64,000 bases of DNA from Sphingomonas sp. UBA978 (GTDB taxonomy: Bacteria; Pseudomonadota; Alphaproteobacteria; Sphingomonadales; Sphingomonadaceae): NCBI RefSeq assembly GCF_002292295.1, contig NZ_DBBS01000010.1, positions 62,001 through 126,000 of the forward strand, in the 5' to 3' direction. Shown here one piece after another: positions 21,394 through 30,238 of the stretch. The notes under the pieces are model-generated. The model worked only from the letters and a program-made list of their open reading frames with translations. It did no database searches and was not told where the DNA came from. A program made the position numbers and the translations under genes. The first letter of the stretch is position 1. The number at the start of each line of letters is the position of its first letter.

Positions 21394-24147
21394 ATGCTAT
21401 ATTCGACACGTAAGCGCGGCCTGCTCACCGGCACGATGCTCGCAGGAACGCTGCTGATCGTTGCACCCGCATCGGCCCGGCCGCAGGTGACCGCCACCAC
21501 GGCCATGCCGGAGCAACCGGACGCCACGGACGAAGGCGGCGAGATCGTCGTCACCGGTTTCCGCTCGTCCCAGCGGTCGGCGACGAAAGCAAAACGGCAG
21601 TCGGCGGTCATCCTCGACGCGGTGTCGCAGGATGACGTCGGCCGGCTGCCCGACCTCAACATCGTCGAGGCAAGCCGGCGCATCACCGGCGTGTCGGTGG
21701 TCGGCGGGGCCGATCCGACCAAGAATCGCGATATCTACCAGCGCGCAACGATCCGCGGCCTCGACCCGAAATACAATCTGGTGACGATCGACGGCATCCC
21801 GCTCGCCTCGCCCGACTGGGTGTTCCGCGGCGCACGGCTCGACATGCTGCCCTCCTCGCTGGTTTCGCGGATCGAGGCGATCAAGAGCGTCACCGCGCAA
21901 TATGATCCCCATGCGCTGGGCGGGCAGATCAACATCGTGTCGAAAAGCGCGTTCGACGGGCGTGACGACCGCTTCTTCGTCGTCAACGCCAATGGCGGTT
22001 ACAACGACACCGCCGGCAAGCTGGTCCGCAGTGGCGGCCCCGCGATCCGCGCGGATGCGACCGGCGCGATGCGGTTCGGTGCGAACCGGGATTTCGGCAT
22101 CGTCGCTTCGGTCGAATATCAGCGCCTGCCCTCCACCGCGCGTGCCGAGCTGCCCGGCGACAGCAACGGCGCAGGCTGGTCCTACTTCACCGCCACCGGC
22201 GCCCGCACGCCCTTCCCGAACCGGTCGACCGGCCTGCTGATGCCGGTGCGCAACCAGGATTATTTCTTCGAGAATATGCGCACCCGGCTCAGCGGCAATC
22301 TGAAGCTGGAATGGCGGCCCGACGACGCGACCGAGCTGTCGCTGTTCGGCGGCTATTACCACGACAAGGATACCGAGACCCGGTACGAAATCCTGACGCT
22401 GCCGACCGGCGCGCCGACCGCCGTCACCGCCACGAGCGGCGCGTTCGCGCAGGGCGACCTGCAACAGGGGCTGACCTATCAGCCGGTCACGCGCGACACC
22501 TGGCTGATCGATGCCAGGGGGCGGCACGATTTCGGGGGCGGCGTGGTGCTGGACACGACGCTGGCACGCTCGAAGGCGGAATATCGCGAACTGCGCGAGA
22601 TGATAAAATACGACACCAACCCGCGCCCCGGCACCGCGCAGGCCGGGTTCCTGCCGGCATTCGGATATCGCTACACCATCGCCGACGGGCGCCCGCGGCT
22701 GACGCTCAACGATACCGCGGCGGCGAGCAATCCCGACAGCTATCGCGCGCTCTACTTCCGCAGTATCAATCGCGACCTCGATTTCACCGTCGATTTCGCG
22801 AAGGTCAATCTCGGCATCAACGCGGCGGCCGAGGATCGCGGTTTTGGCGCGAACATGGGCGCGGCGGTGACGCGCACGGATCTGTCCTACGACCAGCGCT
22901 ATGCCGAATATGTCTCTGCCAATGCCGCCGGCCTCGCGACGATCGGGACGATGCGCGGCATCCTCCACGGCAAGCAGCCGCCCGCCTATCTGACGCCGGC
23001 GGTGCCGTATCTGCTGATCGACCGGCAGGCGGCATGGCAGCGGTTCGGGGCGAACCGCGGCGCATTCACCATGTCCAACCAGATCGCCAACAATGCGGCA
23101 GACGACTTCCGCGATCTGGAGACGACCAAAGCCGCCTATGCCCAGGCGCTGTTCCGCGCCGACCGTTTCGATGTGCAGGCAGGCGTGCGCTACGACGCGA
23201 CGAAGCTCGTCATCGATACCAACCAGGCGCCGACCATCCGCGGCGCGACGGCCTATGAGGCGGTTCGGCGGAAGACCGATTATGATTACTGGCTGCCCTC
23301 TGCACTTGCCACCTATCAACTCGGCGACGGCATGCGGGTGCGCGCGGGTATCTCGAAGACGATCGGCCGGCCCGACTACAGCCAATATGCCGCGCGCACG
23401 TCGTTCGGGATCGGCACCGACGGCACGCTGACGGTCAGCACCGGCAATCCCGACCTGAAGCCGCGCGAGGCGTGGAACTACGACCTCTCCTACGAATGGT
23501 ACATGCCCGCCGGCATGATCTCGGTCGCGGCCTTCGCGAAGGACATCCGGAACGAGATCTTCACGAGCAGCCAGCAGGGCCCGGCGACGACCTTTCAAGG
23601 CGTCACCTACCAGACGGTGTTCGTCAGCACCCCGCGCAACGCCGCCGGGGCGAAGGTGAAGGGGCTGGAGGTCGGCTATACGATGGACCGCATCGCCGCG
23701 GTCCCGGGGCTGGGCTTCAACGCCAATTTCACCCTGCTTGACGGCTCCTATCGTCAGCCGGTCAGCGCCGCCGGCATCGCATCGGGCCTGTCCGCCACGC
23801 GCAAGACCAGCGGGCTGATCCAGCAGCCGGATTATATCGCCAACATGACGCTGTTCTATGCGACCGGTCCGGTCGAGCTGCGCGCATCGTACAACCGGAT
23901 CGGCCGCGCGCTGCAATCGGCGGACGGCGATACGCCGACGCGCGATCTGTATCAGCAGCCCCGCCAGCAGGTCGACGTGCAGGCCCGGTTCACGGTGCAG
24001 GAGGGTGTCGAGCTGGTCGGACAGGTGCAGAATCTGACGAAGGAACCGTTCGTCGTCCGTCAGGGGCCGGGCCGCGCATACCTCAACTACTTCTTCCCCG
24101 TCGGCCGCACCCTGTGGCTGGGCCTGTCGTGGAAGCCGAAGCTGTGA
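21394..24147 (+). CDS. TonB-dependent outer-membrane receptor
   Basis: A 917-aa protein with a Sec signal peptide (ending IVAPASA). A TonB box-like EIVVTGFRSS (~50-59) is followed by a plug domain (~60-200: ILDAVSQDDVGRLPDLNIVE, RRITGVSVVGG, RATIRGLDPKYNLVTIDG, IEAIKSVTAQYDPHALGG) and a 22-stranded beta-barrel to the end (GRTLWLGLSWKPKL). It belongs to the sphingomonad/Caulobacter type used for uptake of carbohydrates and similar nutrients. An AGGGGG ribosome site precedes the ATG. Its stop overlaps the GTG of the next gene, so receptor and secreted His-rich protein are translated together. The substrate is unknown; the GDPD gene downstream points to a phosphodiester or a sugar derivative. 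Confidence 0.9.
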   Translation: MLYSTRKRGLLTGTMLAGTLLIVAPASARPQVTATTAMPEQPDATDEGGEIVVTGFRSSQRSATKAKRQSAVILDAVSQDDVGRLPDLNIVEASRRITGVSVVGGADPTKNRDIYQRATIRGLDPKYNLVTIDGIPLASPDWVFRGARLDMLPSSLVSRIEAIKSVTAQYDPHALGGQINIVSKSAFDGRDDRFFVVNANGGYNDTAGKLVRSGGPAIRADATGAMRFGANRDFGIVASVEYQRLPSTARAELPGDSNGAGWSYFTATGARTPFPNRSTGLLMPVRNQDYFFENMRTRLSGNLKLEWRPDDATELSLFGGYYHDKDTETRYEILTLPTGAPTAVTATSGAFAQGDLQQGLTYQPVTRDTWLIDARGRHDFGGGVVLDTTLARSKAEYRELREMIKYDTNPRPGTAQAGFLPAFGYRYTIADGRPRLTLNDTAAASNPDSYRALYFRSINRDLDFTVDFAKVNLGINAAAEDRGFGANMGAAVTRTDLSYDQRYAEYVSANAAGLATIGTMRGILHGKQPPAYLTPAVPYLLIDRQAAWQRFGANRGAFTMSNQIANNAADDFRDLETTKAAYAQALFRADRFDVQAGVRYDATKLVIDTNQAPTIRGATAYEAVRRKTDYDYWLPSALATYQLGDGMRVRAGISKTIGRPDYSQYAARTSFGIGTDGTLTVSTGNPDLKPREAWNYDLSYEWYMPAGMISVAAFAKDIRNEIFTSSQQGPATTFQGVTYQTVFVSTPRNAAGAKVKGLEVGYTMDRIAAVPGLGFNANFTLLDGSYRQPVSAAGIASGLSATRKTSGLIQQPDYIANMTLFYATGPVELRASYNRIGRALQSADGDTPTRDLYQQPRQQVDVQARFTVQEGVELVGQVQNLTKEPFVVRQGPGRAYLNYFFPVGRTLWLGLSWKPKL

Positions 24148-25268
24148 GGGCGCCCGCCGTTATCGCCGCGATCGCAGCAATGCTGTGCCTCTCCGCCGCA
24201 CCGGCTTCGGCCGGACAGGGCGCGCCCGCCGATCGCGTGCGCGTCGTGCTCAAGTTCGTGAAGCGCGGATCGGCCGGGCGGCCGGTCGCGCGCTTCGACC
24301 CGGCGTCCTGTGCCGCGTGCACGCCGATCGCGACGCCGCTGTTCAATGCCGAGAACGCGCGCGAGACGGTGATCGCGCTCAGCGTACCACGGCGGCGGTC
24401 GCTGGAACTGGCGTTCACCGGATCGCCCGCGTCCGTTCGCCGCGTGATACTGGAGGGCGGCGACATCGCCTTCCGCAGCGAGGGCGACCGCACGATCGTG
24501 CCGCTGCCACCGCTCGCGCGGGATGCCATCACTGCGGCGGAAGTCGCGACGCATATCGTCGAACCGGGCATGGTGCTGCGCTTCGAACATGCCGATCCCG
24601 CGCGGCGGGCCGGCGATTATGCCACCGGTGATTTCCCCGTCGTCCAGCGCCGCGCGGCGAACGCGCTGGAATTCGCGCAGCGCGAGGTGGTGCGGACGCT
24701 CGGCCTCGGCGAAGAGGCCGAACGCGAACATCTGGGGCGGATCCAGATCATGGGCTTCGACACCAATGCCCCCCATGCCCACATCGATTCCCCGCCGCAC
24801 ATGCACATGCACCTGCGCTGGCCGGCCAATACGGGGACGCAGATCGGCCATTACTATATCGGCGCCGACGGCCTGCTGACGCACAATCTCGCCGGAGCCA
24901 GCGGTCTTGCCGGCGCACCGCTCCGCTACGATCGCGGACAGCCTTTCACGACGATCGCGCCGGACGGTCGGGCGTTCTACACCCATCGCATCACGCCCGA
25001 AGGCTGGCTCGATCTCGGCCGCGCGGGGGAGGCGCCGTGCCTGATCCGGCCGATCGGCACGGGCGGGTTCGACGCCGGCGCCACAATCGCCTGCCCCGGC
25101 CATTCCGTGCGGCGCATCACGGTGGACGACGATATCGCGCACGGCATCCTCACCGTCGATACCGACACGATCCGCGAAACCTTCCGCTACGACCCCGACA
25201 CCGGCGCGCTGATAGCACCGCGGGACGCGCCACCGCCCGTCCCCTCGGTCTTCGTCCCCGAACGCTGA
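24144..25268 (+). CDS. Secreted His-cluster protein of unknown family, coupled to TonB receptor
   Basis: A 374-aa protein that I do not recognise. Start GTG 24144 overlaps the receptor stop (GTGA) and gives a good Sec signal peptide (VRAPAVIAAIAAMLCLSAAP, cleavage after ASA); upstream GTGs at 24114 and 24129 are less likely. A CAAC motif (C56, C59) lies near the N-terminus. The centre holds a dense histidine cluster, HAHIDSPPHMHMHLRW (H211, H213, H219, H221, H223), followed by GHYYIGADG (H236), which looks like a metal site on beta-strands, cupin-like in flavour. The C-terminal third is beta-rich with no motif I can name. It is probably a periplasmic or surface metalloprotein working with the receptor. 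It could be an enzyme or a substrate-capture protein. Confidence 0.75.
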   Translation: MRAPAVIAAIAAMLCLSAAPASAGQGAPADRVRVVLKFVKRGSAGRPVARFDPASCAACTPIATPLFNAENARETVIALSVPRRRSLELAFTGSPASVRRVILEGGDIAFRSEGDRTIVPLPPLARDAITAAEVATHIVEPGMVLRFEHADPARRAGDYATGDFPVVQRRAANALEFAQREVVRTLGLGEEAEREHLGRIQIMGFDTNAPHAHIDSPPHMHMHLRWPANTGTQIGHYYIGADGLLTHNLAGASGLAGAPLRYDRGQPFTTIAPDGRAFYTHRITPEGWLDLGRAGEAPCLIRPIGTGGFDAGATIACPGHSVRRITVDDDIAHGILTVDTDTIRETFRYDPDTGALIAPRDAPPPVPSVFVPER

Positions 25269-25362
25269 ACCCTTCGACGCTGCGAGAGGAGGCCGGCATG
25301 CCCAGCGGCTGATGACCTGCGCCTGCCAACGCCATGCGACACCATCGATGAAGGACTGACGG

Positions 25363-26568
25363 ATGACATTGCTGACGAGAATGACCGGTATCTTCGCCTG
25401 CGTCGCGGCCATGCTGGTGCCGAGTGCCGGATGGGCATCGGAGGTGATCGCCCACCGCGGCGTCTATCACGACGTCGATACCAACCAGACGCTGTCGGAA
25501 AACTCCTATTACGCGGTCGTGCGCGCGCACGAGATGGGGCTGCGCGGCATCGAGCTGGACCTGCGTCTGGATGCCAGCGACAATCTGCTCGTCGTGCATG
25601 ATTTCGTGGCGAACCGTGCGACCACCTATGACGGCGCGGGCGGGAAGATGAACGCGGTGGACGTCCGGCTCCGCCTTCAGTCGCCGCCCCCGGCGGTCCA
25701 TTTCGCGGCGCACCCGTCGGCGACGTGGGGCAATGTCTACCTCAAGAACTATGGTCGCAACGCGCAGCTCATCAACAACACGCGCGTGACCGGCGATATC
25801 GCGCATATCCAGAGCCTGTATTCGTTGCTCAACAACCTGAAGAACTATCGCAGGCAGATCCTGGACGACGCCGGCTTCATGGTCGTGCTCGACATTCAGG
25901 ACCCCAAGATCCTGAAGCTTGCCGCCGACCAGATCAAGGCGTTCGGCGTTGAGAACCATTTCTATCTGAAATTCTTCGCAACCAAGGCGCTGTATAACGC
26001 TCCGAAGTACCGCTACAATGGCGCCGATACCTGCTACGTCTACGCCAAGGACCAGAATCTGACCGGGCTGAACGTCATTCCACAGGTCAACGACGGCGAA
26101 CTCGACATCAACGAGAATGACAACGCCGGCATCCTTGCCTTTCAGACACGGTTGACGATCGATCAATATCTGCAGTGCTGGGCGGATGCGCAGGCGCAAC
26201 ATGCCGATGCCGCAAAGATGCCGATCGTCAGCGCCAGCGTTCCCGCGGACAACGGCCGGGCCACGGCCGCAGCGACGGCCGGCGCCCATACTGCCATCCG
26301 CTGGGCGCAGACGCATGGCCGCAAGACGATGACGATCGTTCCCAATCCCGATGCCGGTCGCCTGATAAACGGCGGCTGCGCCCTGTTCAGTTTCCAGGCC
26401 AACGACGTCAGTGCGATCGAGTTTCCGATGCGCGCCCGTCAATCCAAGGCGGGATTCGCCGCCGATCCGTCGGTCAGGCCGGACTATGTCATATATGACG
26501 TGATGGGCGATTACGCCCGCAACACCTATCACGCCGATTTCGCCACCTACACCGCCAATCTGTGCTGA
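25363..26568 (+). CDS. Secreted glycerophosphodiester phosphodiesterase (GDPD)-family protein
   Basis: A 401-aa protein with a Sec signal peptide (residues 1-26, ending GWASE). The GDPD signature is clear: IAHRG (H31, R32), SENS (46-48), GIELDLRLD (E64, D66) and LLVVHDF (H79, D80), which together form the metal site and the general acid/base. GDPD enzymes hydrolyse glycerophosphodiesters to glycerol-3-phosphate and an alcohol. The protein is longer than minimal GDPDs (~250 aa), with extra sequence between the HD motif and the C-terminus, and retains YVIYDVMGDYAR near the end. An AAGGA ribosome site precedes the ATG. It follows the His-cluster gene by 94 bp in the same direction. Substrate specificity cannot be read from the sequence. 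Confidence 0.85.
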   Translation: MTLLTRMTGIFACVAAMLVPSAGWASEVIAHRGVYHDVDTNQTLSENSYYAVVRAHEMGLRGIELDLRLDASDNLLVVHDFVANRATTYDGAGGKMNAVDVRLRLQSPPPAVHFAAHPSATWGNVYLKNYGRNAQLINNTRVTGDIAHIQSLYSLLNNLKNYRRQILDDAGFMVVLDIQDPKILKLAADQIKAFGVENHFYLKFFATKALYNAPKYRYNGADTCYVYAKDQNLTGLNVIPQVNDGELDINENDNAGILAFQTRLTIDQYLQCWADAQAQHADAAKMPIVSASVPADNGRATAAATAGAHTAIRWAQTHGRKTMTIVPNPDAGRLINGGCALFSFQANDVSAIEFPMRARQSKAGFAADPSVRPDYVIYDVMGDYARNTYHADFATYTANLC

Positions 26569-26575
26569 ACATTTG

Positions 26576-26601
26576 CCGGACACGGAGCAATCCGTGTCCG
26601 G
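26576..26601 (+). terminator. 11-bp hairpin with GCAA tetraloop after the GDPD gene
   Basis: CCGGACACGGA (26576-26586) and TCCGTGTCCGG (26591-26601) are exact complements around a GCAA loop, 8 bases after the stop. No T run follows, so it may act as a transcript stabiliser or attenuator rather than a terminator. Confidence 0.5.
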
Positions 26602-26617
26602 ACAAGGACCATCGGGG

Positions 26618-27001
26618 ATGACCCCATTGCACAACAGACGGACGATCCTGATCGGGGGCGCGGGCGTCGCGGCGGCGTGTACGGGCGTCGGCGCCCTTGT
26701 CTGGCATGCACGCCGCGACAGCACGCCGGGACGGCAGACCGGGGCGGTCCGCGTCGTTCCCGGGGCAGACGCGAAGCAGGGGGCCCCGACGCCGGCGCCG
26801 ATCGCAGATGCTGATGTCCCGGTCGAGACGCCCGATCCCGAGTTGGAAACCCGCCTCCGCCGTCTGCTGGAGGACGATGTCGCGAACAGCCGTCGGCGGA
26901 GCTTGGAACGGCGGCAGGGCATGGCCGTACCGCCGACGCAAACGCTTTCGGACGTACCGACCGCCTCGTCGGATTCTACGCCGCCCGCCTGGGCCCCGTG
27001 A
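26618..27001 (+). CDS. Small membrane-anchored/secreted hypothetical protein
   Basis: A 127-aa protein from ATG 26618, with AAGGA upstream. A TTG at 26573 would place the start inside the preceding hairpin and is less likely. The N-terminus LHNRRTILIGGAGVAAACTG has a twin-arginine-like RR followed by a hydrophobic stretch, so it is either a Tat/Sec signal or a single anchor. The rest is Pro/Asp/Arg-rich and low complexity (ETPDPELETRLRRLLEDDVANS is the only helix-like part). No domain is recognised. It follows the GDPD gene by 49 bp and may be the last gene of that unit. Confidence 0.55.
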   Translation: MTPLHNRRTILIGGAGVAAACTGVGALVWHARRDSTPGRQTGAVRVVPGADAKQGAPTPAPIADADVPVETPDPELETRLRRLLEDDVANSRRRSLERRQGMAVPPTQTLSDVPTASSDSTPPAWAP

Positions 27002-27301
27002 CCTGTCATGGAATGTCTTTAGGCCTGCCAGGATGTTCGGGGGCCAGTATGGGAGACCCTTGGATGGCTCTGACGAAGTTCCGATTTTGCCGTTGTCTGG
27101 TGGGGTTGATGGCCTTCACCTTCATGTCGGCCAGAATATTTGTCCCGGGACGACTTGGCCTCTAGTTTAGCCAGCAGGCAATATTCCGCTATCCGGTACA
27201 AGACCAATAGCAGAGTCATTGGCTCTTCGGTGGACAGCCCCGTATGCGCCGCGTTCTGACGCCAAAGTGGCTTTGCTGGACATTGTCCTGAACCGAGATG
27301 C
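27002..27301. other. Lower-GC gene-free scar
   Basis: Bases 27040-27260 are roughly 52 percent GC by rough count, well below the neighbours. Short frames on both strands are open for up to ~100 codons, but none has a ribosome site or recognisable protein. The stretch may be a decayed insertion element or other acquired DNA; no terminal inverted repeats were identified. Confidence 0.45.
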
Positions 27302-28195
27302 CTACGCTCCTCCGACCGGTGCAGGGTGGGCGCCAATCACCTTGTCTTGCGTCCGCGAGGCGAAATCGCTCGCGTCGTGGCGTTCGTGGAGCTGGCTGGA
27401 CGGTTCGCCGGTCACGCGATTGACCATCCGGCCGCGCTGGACGGCGGGGCGGGCGGCGATCTGTTCGGTCCAGCGCTGGAGGTTGCGATAGTCCTGCACC
27501 GCGAGGAAGTCGCCTGCGCCATAGAGTGCGCCCTGGGCGAGCTGGCCGTACCAGGGCCAGATCGCCATGTCGGCGATCGTATAGTCTGCGCCGGCGACGA
27601 ATGCGCTTTCGGCGAGGCGGCGGTCGAGGACGTCGAGCTGGCGCTTCGTTTCCATCGCATAGCGGTCGATCGGATAGGCGAGCTTTTCGGGTGCATAGGC
27701 ATAGAAATGGCCGAAGCCGCCGCCGAGAAAGGGGGCGCTGCCCATCTGCCAGAATAGCCACGACAGGCATTCGGCGCGCGCCGGGCCGGCCGGCGGCAGG
27801 AACGCGCCGAACGCCTCGGCAAGATAGACCAGGATCGCGCCGGATTCGAAGACGCGCACCGGCTCGGCGCTGCGGCGATCGACCAGCGCCGGTATCTTGG
27901 AATTGGGGTTGGCGGCGACGAAGCCGCTGCCGAACTGGTCGCCCTCGCCGATGCGGATCAGCCAGGCATCATATTCGGCCTCCGCATGGCCGGCCGCGAG
28001 CAATTCCTCGAGCAGGATCGTGACCTTGACGCCGTTCGGCGTGCCCAGCGAATAGAGCTGGAACGGATGCCGGCCGACCGGTAGCGGCGCGTCATGCGTC
28101 GCGCCGGCGATGGGCCGGTTGATGTTGGCGAAGCGGCCGCCGCTCTCCCGGTCCCAGGTCCAGACGGCGGGGGGCGTGTAGGGATCGTTGCTCAT
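27302..28195 (-). CDS. yghU: Glutathione S-transferase family disulfide-bond oxidoreductase (YghU type)
   Basis: A 297-aa protein with a thioredoxin-like N-terminal GST domain (~45-135: FQLYSLGTPNGVKVTILLEEL, NPNSKIPALVD, VRVFESGAILVYLAE) and an alpha-helical C-terminal domain (~140-260: WLFWQMGSAPFLGGGFGHFY, TIADMAIWPWYG). The YghU type is shown by the ~40-aa extension before the thioredoxin fold (YTPPAVWTWDRESGG, FANINRPIAGATHD), the TPNG in place of a Ser/Tyr catalytic motif, and the total length. YghU binds two glutathione molecules and reduces disulfides or organic hydroperoxides. It is divergent from the glutaminase gene. No regulator is adjacent. Confidence 0.9.
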   Translation of the reverse strand: MSNDPYTPPAVWTWDRESGGRFANINRPIAGATHDAPLPVGRHPFQLYSLGTPNGVKVTILLEELLAAGHAEAEYDAWLIRIGEGDQFGSGFVAANPNSKIPALVDRRSAEPVRVFESGAILVYLAEAFGAFLPPAGPARAECLSWLFWQMGSAPFLGGGFGHFYAYAPEKLAYPIDRYAMETKRQLDVLDRRLAESAFVAGADYTIADMAIWPWYGQLAQGALYGAGDFLAVQDYRNLQRWTEQIAARPAVQRGRMVNRVTGEPSSQLHERHDASDFASRTQDKVIGAHPAPVGGA

Positions 28196-28461
28196 CGGTG
28201 ATCCTTCGTTGGGGCAGGGTCGGACGACATGCGGCCATCCGCTCGGGGCAGGGCCGATCTAGGGAGAGGCTTGCCATCGGCAAGGTGCGGATCACGCGCG
28301 AGCCGGCAGCCGCGCGGGAACATGCGCCATGGCCCGGGCTTTCTGCGGACACCGCGGACGTCTGCCGCGGCACCGGGAGACATGATGGCAGTGCATAGGG
28401 AACGCGGTCGGGGCGATGCCCCGTCGGATGGTCCGTCGACCCGCGGCGCGGCGGCGCGACG

Positions 28462-29406
28462 ATGAGTGCGCTGGCCGGGATCGTCACCGATATCGCCGCG
28501 ACGATCCGCCGGGACGCCGCCGCCATCGAGGCCGCGGCGGATCGCAAGGAGGACGTCGCGCCCGGGCCGTTCGGCATCGCCGTCGCACTGGCTTCCGGGG
28601 CGATCGTCACCGCCGGCGACGCGGAGACCGGCTTTCCCATCCAGAGCATTTCCAAAGTCTTCGCGCTCGACATGGCGCTTGGCGCAAAGGGCGACGCGCT
28701 GTTCGACCGCGTCGGGCGCGAGCCGTCGGGCGATCCGTTCAACTCGATCGTCGACCTCGAGCGGACCGAGGGTATCCCGCGCAATCCGTTCGTCAACGCC
28801 GGCGCGCTGGTCGTGGTCGACATGCTGGTCGAGGCGCTTGCCGACGACTGGCAGGCGAGCGCGGTGGCGGAGGACGTGCGCCGCCGCGCCGGGCTCGACC
28901 GGATCGTCGCCGACGCGAAGGTGCTCGCCTCCGAACAGGAGGGCGGTGACCTCAATCGCGCGATGATGAGCTTCATGCGCCACCACGGCAATCTGCACTC
29001 CGACCCGGACGCGGTGATGGAGGCCTATGTGCAGCAATGCGCCATCGTCCTCGACTGCTGCGGGCTGGCGCGGGCCGGCCTGCCGTTCAGCGCGACGCGG
29101 CGCCATCCGGAGGACGCGGACGCCGACGCCGTCGCGCGCCGCCGGCGACGGGTGCTCGCGTTGATGATGACCTGTGGCCATTACGACGGCTCCGGCGATT
29201 TCGCACTGCGGGTCGGCGTGCCGGCGAAGAGCGGCGTGGGCGGCGGCATCCTCGCGATCGTGCCGGACATCGCCTCGGTCGCAGTCTGGTCGCCGAACCT
29301 CGACCAGCACGGCAACAGCATCCTCGGCGTCCGCGCGCTCGAGATGCTGTGCGACCGGACCGGCTGGTCGGTGTTCGGCCCGCCGCTGACGGACGGTGTC
29401 GGCTGA
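28462..29406 (+). CDS. glsA: Glutaminase (serine-dependent beta-lactamase-fold type)
   Basis: A 314-aa protein matching bacterial glutaminase (GlsA, ~305-310 aa), which deaminates glutamine to glutamate and ammonia. The nucleophile/base pair is in FPIQSISKVFALD (S62 and K65, the SxxK motif). Other conserved blocks are DPFNSIVDLE, GIPRNPFVNAGAL, a SEQEGGDLNRAMMSFM-like segment, the CGHYDGSGDFALRVG tyrosine motif, and KSGVGGGILAIVP. It is cytoplasmic with no signal peptide. The ATG has no strong ribosome site, but the alignment fits. It is convergent with the PhnD-like gene. Confidence 0.93.
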   Translation: MSALAGIVTDIAATIRRDAAAIEAAADRKEDVAPGPFGIAVALASGAIVTAGDAETGFPIQSISKVFALDMALGAKGDALFDRVGREPSGDPFNSIVDLERTEGIPRNPFVNAGALVVVDMLVEALADDWQASAVAEDVRRRAGLDRIVADAKVLASEQEGGDLNRAMMSFMRHHGNLHSDPDAVMEAYVQQCAIVLDCCGLARAGLPFSATRRHPEDADADAVARRRRRVLALMMTCGHYDGSGDFALRVGVPAKSGVGGGILAIVPDIASVAVWSPNLDQHGNSILGVRALEMLCDRTGWSVFGPPLTDGVG

Positions 29407-29428
29407 CGCTTGGGGAGCGTCGCCCGCG

Positions 29429-30232
29429 TCATTGCAGGGCCGGATAGCCGAGCCGGCACGCCGCTTCCTCGATTTCGGTAACACGATCATAGGCGGCAAG
29501 GCCGATGTCCCGGCTCGCGCGCAGCCGCAGCGCCCGTGCGGCTTCGGGTTCGGCCAGGATGCTGTCGTCCACGGCGCGTCTTAGCTGGTCGACCAGGGCC
29601 GGGTCGGTCGACCGGCTGGTGACGAACGGCAGGTTGGGGACCGGCACGCTCCACCCGATCGTCCGGACCCGCGCCGTCCTAGCGGGCTGCTGCTCTGCAA
29701 GATGCGCGAAGGTGACCGCGTCGATCGCGGCGACGTCCGCCGCGCCCTGCGCCACCGCGTCCAGCGAGGATGCGTGCGACCCGGTCACGACGACGCCGGC
29801 GAAGAACGGGCGGCCGACGCTGAGCGGCGCCACCGCCCGGCGCAACAGGTTCATGCCGGTGTTCGATGTCGCGTCGTTGATCGCGGCGCGGCGCCCGGCG
29901 AGCGCGCCGAGGTCGGTGGCGGCATCGTCGCGGCGGACGACGAAGCGGCTGCGGTGGCAATGGCCCTCGCACCCCGGCGCCGCGTAGAGCGGCGTCGCAA
30001 CATAGGTCAGCCGATCACGCCACCGCGTCGTCAGCGGATAGCCGCAGGTCTGCGCGAGCAGCAGCGTCGGATCGTCCCAGATCGCCTCGAGCGACCGGTC
30101 GCGGTCCAGCCGGTCGGGAACCCCCGCCACCCCCGCCTGCCGCAGTCGCTCCGCGATCGCGCGCCACAGCCGGTCGTTCGCGGCGTGGAGCGGCGGCTGG
30201 TCGTACATCCCCAGCGAGGCGACCCGGCTCAT
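29429..30232 (-). CDS. PhnD-like phosphate/phosphonate-type binding protein without signal peptide
   Basis: A 267-aa protein of the PhnD/transferrin-fold substrate-binding superfamily: ASLGMYDQPPLHAANDRLW at the start, then LLAQTCGYPLTT, INDATSNTGMNLLRRAVAP, VVVTGSHASSLDAVAQGAADVAAIDAVT and PNLPFVTS. Classical PhnD proteins are exported and feed an ABC transporter. This one starts directly at the fold with no signal peptide and has no permease or ATPase neighbour, so it is probably a cytoplasmic sensor or an unusual member of the group. It lies 6 bp downstream of the desaturase gene on the same strand and is very probably co-transcribed with it. Confidence 0.78.
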   Translation of the reverse strand: MSRVASLGMYDQPPLHAANDRLWRAIAERLRQAGVAGVPDRLDRDRSLEAIWDDPTLLLAQTCGYPLTTRWRDRLTYVATPLYAAPGCEGHCHRSRFVVRRDDAATDLGALAGRRAAINDATSNTGMNLLRRAVAPLSVGRPFFAGVVVTGSHASSLDAVAQGAADVAAIDAVTFAHLAEQQPARTARVRTIGWSVPVPNLPFVTSRSTDPALVDQLRRAVDDSILAEPEAARALRLRASRDIGLAAYDRVTEIEEAACRLGYPALQ

Positions 30233-30238
30233 GACCGG

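Noticed and set aside
21397..23916. 839-codon minus-strand frame opposite the TonB receptor
   Set aside because: It has Arg/Gly/Val-rich antisense composition and no start signal. Very high GC keeps such frames open by chance.
27019..27336. 105-codon minus-strand frame in the low-GC scar
   Set aside because: No ribosome site, no recognisable family, and it overlaps the end of the yghU gene.
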